A DNA stretch of 6,792 nucleotides. Source: Hyphomonas sp. (GTDB taxonomy: Bacteria > Pseudomonadota > Alphaproteobacteria > Caulobacterales > Hyphomonadaceae). Numbering within the stretch: position 1 is the first letter of the stretch; every line of letters begins with the position of its first letter. Below the pieces are notes generated by a model. The model was not told where the DNA came from. It saw nothing but the letters and a program-made list of their open reading frames with translations, and made no database searches. The stretch lies in the NCBI GenBank assembly GCA_024743015.1, contig JANSXJ010000196.1, positions 1-6,792 of the forward strand, written 5' to 3'. This document shows, in pieces, positions 5,254-6,792 of the stretch. A program made the position numbers and the translations under genes.

Positions 5254-6165
5254 TCAACGCTCCGAATTCACCAACCCGCGAACGAACCAACGTTGCAGGA
5301 GGAGGACAATAGCGACCGGTGGCGTGACAACAATCAAGGTTGCGGCCATAGCGTGGTTCCACAATGGCAGATCGTCAACACCGGGGATCATAGCCTGCAA
5401 CCCGATGACCGCCGTGCGCATTTCGGGCTCGGTGGTGATCAGGAGCGGCCACAGATACTGGTTCCAGCCAAAGATAAATGAGATCGTGGCAAGCGCCGCC
5501 AGGTTGGTTTTCGACAGCGGCAGCAAAATGTGAATGAAGAACCGGAACGGTCCGGCACCGTCCAGGCGGGCAGCGTCGACCAGGGCATCAGGGATCGTCA
5601 GGTAGAACTGGCGAAACAGGAAAGTGCCGGTGACCGTTGCCATCAAGGGCAGTGTCAGGCCTGCATAGCTATCAAGCAGGCTGAGCTTGAGATCAATTCG
5701 AATGCCACCCACCGCTTCGATCAATGCCGTCAAGCCGGTGACATTTGCGATGGTCTGTACGGGATCGAGAAGGTTGGCGGCGATCTCATAGCTTGGAATG
5801 ATGCGCACTTCGAGCGGCAGCATCAGCGTCAGCAGAACCAGCCAAAAAACCACGGCTCTGCCGGGCCACTGGAAATAGGTAATGGAAAAGGCCGCTGTCG
5901 TCGCAAGCAGGCATTTGCCAGCGGTAACAATCAGCGCCACGATCGTGCTGTTGAGAAGTTGCTGGCCAAAATCGCCCCGCTGCCATGCCATGGCGAAGTT
6001 CTCCATGATCTGGTCACCGAACCAGATCGGAACGCCCTCGCCAAAACTCTCGACGGGGTGGCTGGCGGCGACAAACGCCACGTAGATGGGACCGAGTGAG
6101 ATCGTTAGGCCGACGATCAGAACCAGATGAGATGCAACGCGTGCTCGCCGTGACATGTGGACCAT
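5254..6165 (-). CDS. ugpE: ABC transporter permease, UgpE-like (sn-glycerol-3-phosphate type)
   Basis: A 303-residue inner-membrane permease of the MalG/UgpE type with six predicted helices (about 11-33, 70-95, 105-122, 166-188, 218-240, 270-292). Stretches shared with E. coli UgpE as I remember it include GPIYVAFVAA, LTLMLPLEVRI, LDSYAGLTLPLMA, TFLFRQF, LLPLSKTNLAAL, GWNQYLWPLLI and FVRGLV at the C-terminus. The EAA loop that contacts the ATPase is at about 197-217 (DAARLDGAG then ILLPL). UgpE pairs with UgpA to form the channel of a binding-protein-dependent importer of glycerol 3-phosphate and glycerophosphodiesters. Residues about 134-163 form an extra segment of roughly 29 residues not in the E. 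coli protein; by topology it is periplasmic, between helices 3 and 4. The ATG at 6165 is 11 bases after the ugpA stop and has only a weak ribosome site; M4 (6156) is an alternative. The family call is strong; exact substrate is less certain. Confidence 0.9.
   Translation of the reverse strand: MVHMSRRARVASHLVLIVGLTISLGPIYVAFVAASHPVESFGEGVPIWFGDQIMENFAMAWQRGDFGQQLLNSTIVALIVTAGKCLLATTAAFSITYFQWPGRAVVFWLVLLTLMLPLEVRIIPSYEIAANLLDPVQTIANVTGLTALIEAVGGIRIDLKLSLLDSYAGLTLPLMATVTGTFLFRQFYLTIPDALVDAARLDGAGPFRFFIHILLPLSKTNLAALATISFIFGWNQYLWPLLITTEPEMRTAVIGLQAMIPGVDDLPLWNHAMAATLIVVTPPVAIVLLLQRWFVRGLVNSER
5260..5263 (-). promoter_or_regulatory. Ribosome binding site deciding the DeoR-type regulator start
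   Basis: GGAG on the minus strand, inside the last codons of ugpE and 8 bases upstream of the ATG at 5251. It supports that start over the much longer open frame reaching 5362 and over the internal ATG at 5209. Confidence 0.55.
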
Positions 6166-6176
6166 AAGTGGCTCGC

Positions 6177-6792
6177 TCAGACCGTGTAGTTGACCCGGCG
6201 TTCGATGAGCCGGAATTGCAGGACGGTGACCGTGACCATGACGAGCATGAGAATGACCGATTGCGCGGAGGATGCGCTGAGATTCAGCCCAACAAAACCA
6301 TCCGCATAGATCTTGTAGACCATCAGATTGGTTGCGCCGCCCGGCCCGCCCTGGGTCATGACATTCACGATGCCGAACGAGTTCGTGAAATTGTCTGCCA
6401 GGTTCATGATGATAAGAAAGTAAAAGGTGGGCGACAACAGCGGCAGCGTGATCGCCGTAAAGCGACGAAGGGGACCGGCACCGTCGACCGCGGCCGCCTC
6501 GAGGATTGGTGTCGGGATCGCCCGCAGACCGGCCAGGAAGAACAGAAAATTGTAAGAGATGTTCTGCCAGGCTGCGACCGTCACGATCATCCAGAATGCA
6601 TCACCGCCATCGAGATAAGGATCCCAGAACCCGGGCGAGATATCATTGACGGCCTGCATCAATCCGGAAACCGGATCGAAGATGAACTGAAAGGCGGTCG
6701 CTGCCACCGGCGCGGCCACGGCGTAGGGCCAGATAATGCCCGTGCGATAAAGGCGTGACCCGCGCAGAGCATCGTCGGCCGCAGTGGCAAAC
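6177..6792 (-). CDS. ugpA: ABC transporter permease, UgpA-like, 5' end outside window
   Basis: The C-terminal 204 residues of a permease whose beginning lies beyond the right edge. The frame stays open from the internal GTG at 6719 to the edge, and the extra codons encode family sequence ending in GIIWPYAVAAPVAA, which matches the WPYAVAPAIAG region of E. coli UgpA as I recall it. So 6719 is not the start. Further shared segments are QNISYNFLFFLAGL, the EAA loop LEAAAVDGAGPLRRF followed by LPLLSP, TQGGPGGAT, LMVYKIYADGF and the C-terminal QFRLIERRVNYT. About 90 residues are missing relative to the roughly 295-residue E. coli protein. It forms the transmembrane channel with the UgpE-like protein just downstream (11-base gap). 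The genes for the binding protein and possibly the ATPase are expected upstream, outside the window. I am confident in the Ugp-type family; transported compound is inferred. Confidence 0.9.
   Translation of the reverse strand, partial: FATAADDALRGSRLYRTGIIWPYAVAAPVAATAFQFIFDPVSGLMQAVNDISPGFWDPYLDGGDAFWMIVTVAAWQNISYNFLFFLAGLRAIPTPILEAAAVDGAGPLRRFTAITLPLLSPTFYFLIIMNLADNFTNSFGIVNVMTQGGPGGATNLMVYKIYADGFVGLNLSASSAQSVILMLVMVTVTVLQFRLIERRVNYTV

Noticed and set aside
5252..5362. Extended N-terminus of the DeoR-type regulator from a start at 5362
   Set aside because: The extra 37 residues overlap the conserved end of ugpE and contain no family sequence. GGAG lies 8 bases before the ATG at 5251.
5530..6758. 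Long plus-strand open frames (5530-6099 and 6168-6758) opposite the two permease genes
   Set aside because: The predicted proteins are rich in Asp, Arg, Gln and His, as expected from reading hydrophobic genes backwards. The permease reading is unambiguous.

Overview
The window looks like chromosomal or large-replicon DNA from a GC-rich alphaproteobacterium, probably of the Hyphomicrobiales/Rhizobiales or a neighbouring order. I base this on base composition (a hand-counted coding line at 3181-3240 is about 62% G+C), on the Ugp-type transporter proteins, and on a DUF2493 protein of a type common on alphaproteobacterial plasmids and integrative elements. I cannot name the genus from sequence alone.

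Layout. (1) 20-949, plus strand: one complete gene for a SLOG-superfamily DUF2493 protein, with a Shine-Dalgarno sequence buried in a short inverted repeat. (2) 950-1129: a short convergent gap with no recognisable gene. (3) 1130-1987, minus strand: a complete EamA/DMT-family membrane exporter, with a candidate promoter at 2045-2073. (4) 1988-2362: about 375 bases with no convincing gene, partly lower in G+C, containing a 13-base imperfect inverted repeat. (5) 2363-6792, minus strand: a tight operon read from right to left. It contains ugpA-like permease (5' end outside the window), ugpE-like permease, a DeoR/GlpR-type regulator, a histidine-phosphatase-family enzyme, and a cytoplasmic alkaline-phosphatase-superfamily phosphodiesterase/phosphatase. 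Gaps inside the operon are 11, 2, -1 and 1 bases.

How the genes may work together. The two permeases closely resemble the membrane subunits of the sn-glycerol-3-phosphate/glycerophosphodiester importer UgpBAEC. A solute-binding protein and an ATPase must be encoded upstream or elsewhere. Downstream, where E. coli has ugpC and the phosphodiesterase ugpQ, this operon has a sugar-phosphate-type repressor and two phosphate-ester hydrolases of unrelated folds, neither with a signal peptide. The simplest reading is an import-then-hydrolyse module for an organophosphate (or possibly a phosphonate), controlled by an operon-encoded repressor. The substrate is not readable from the sequence. This operon is the most interesting part of the window. 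The left part looks like the edge of a mobile or accessory region.
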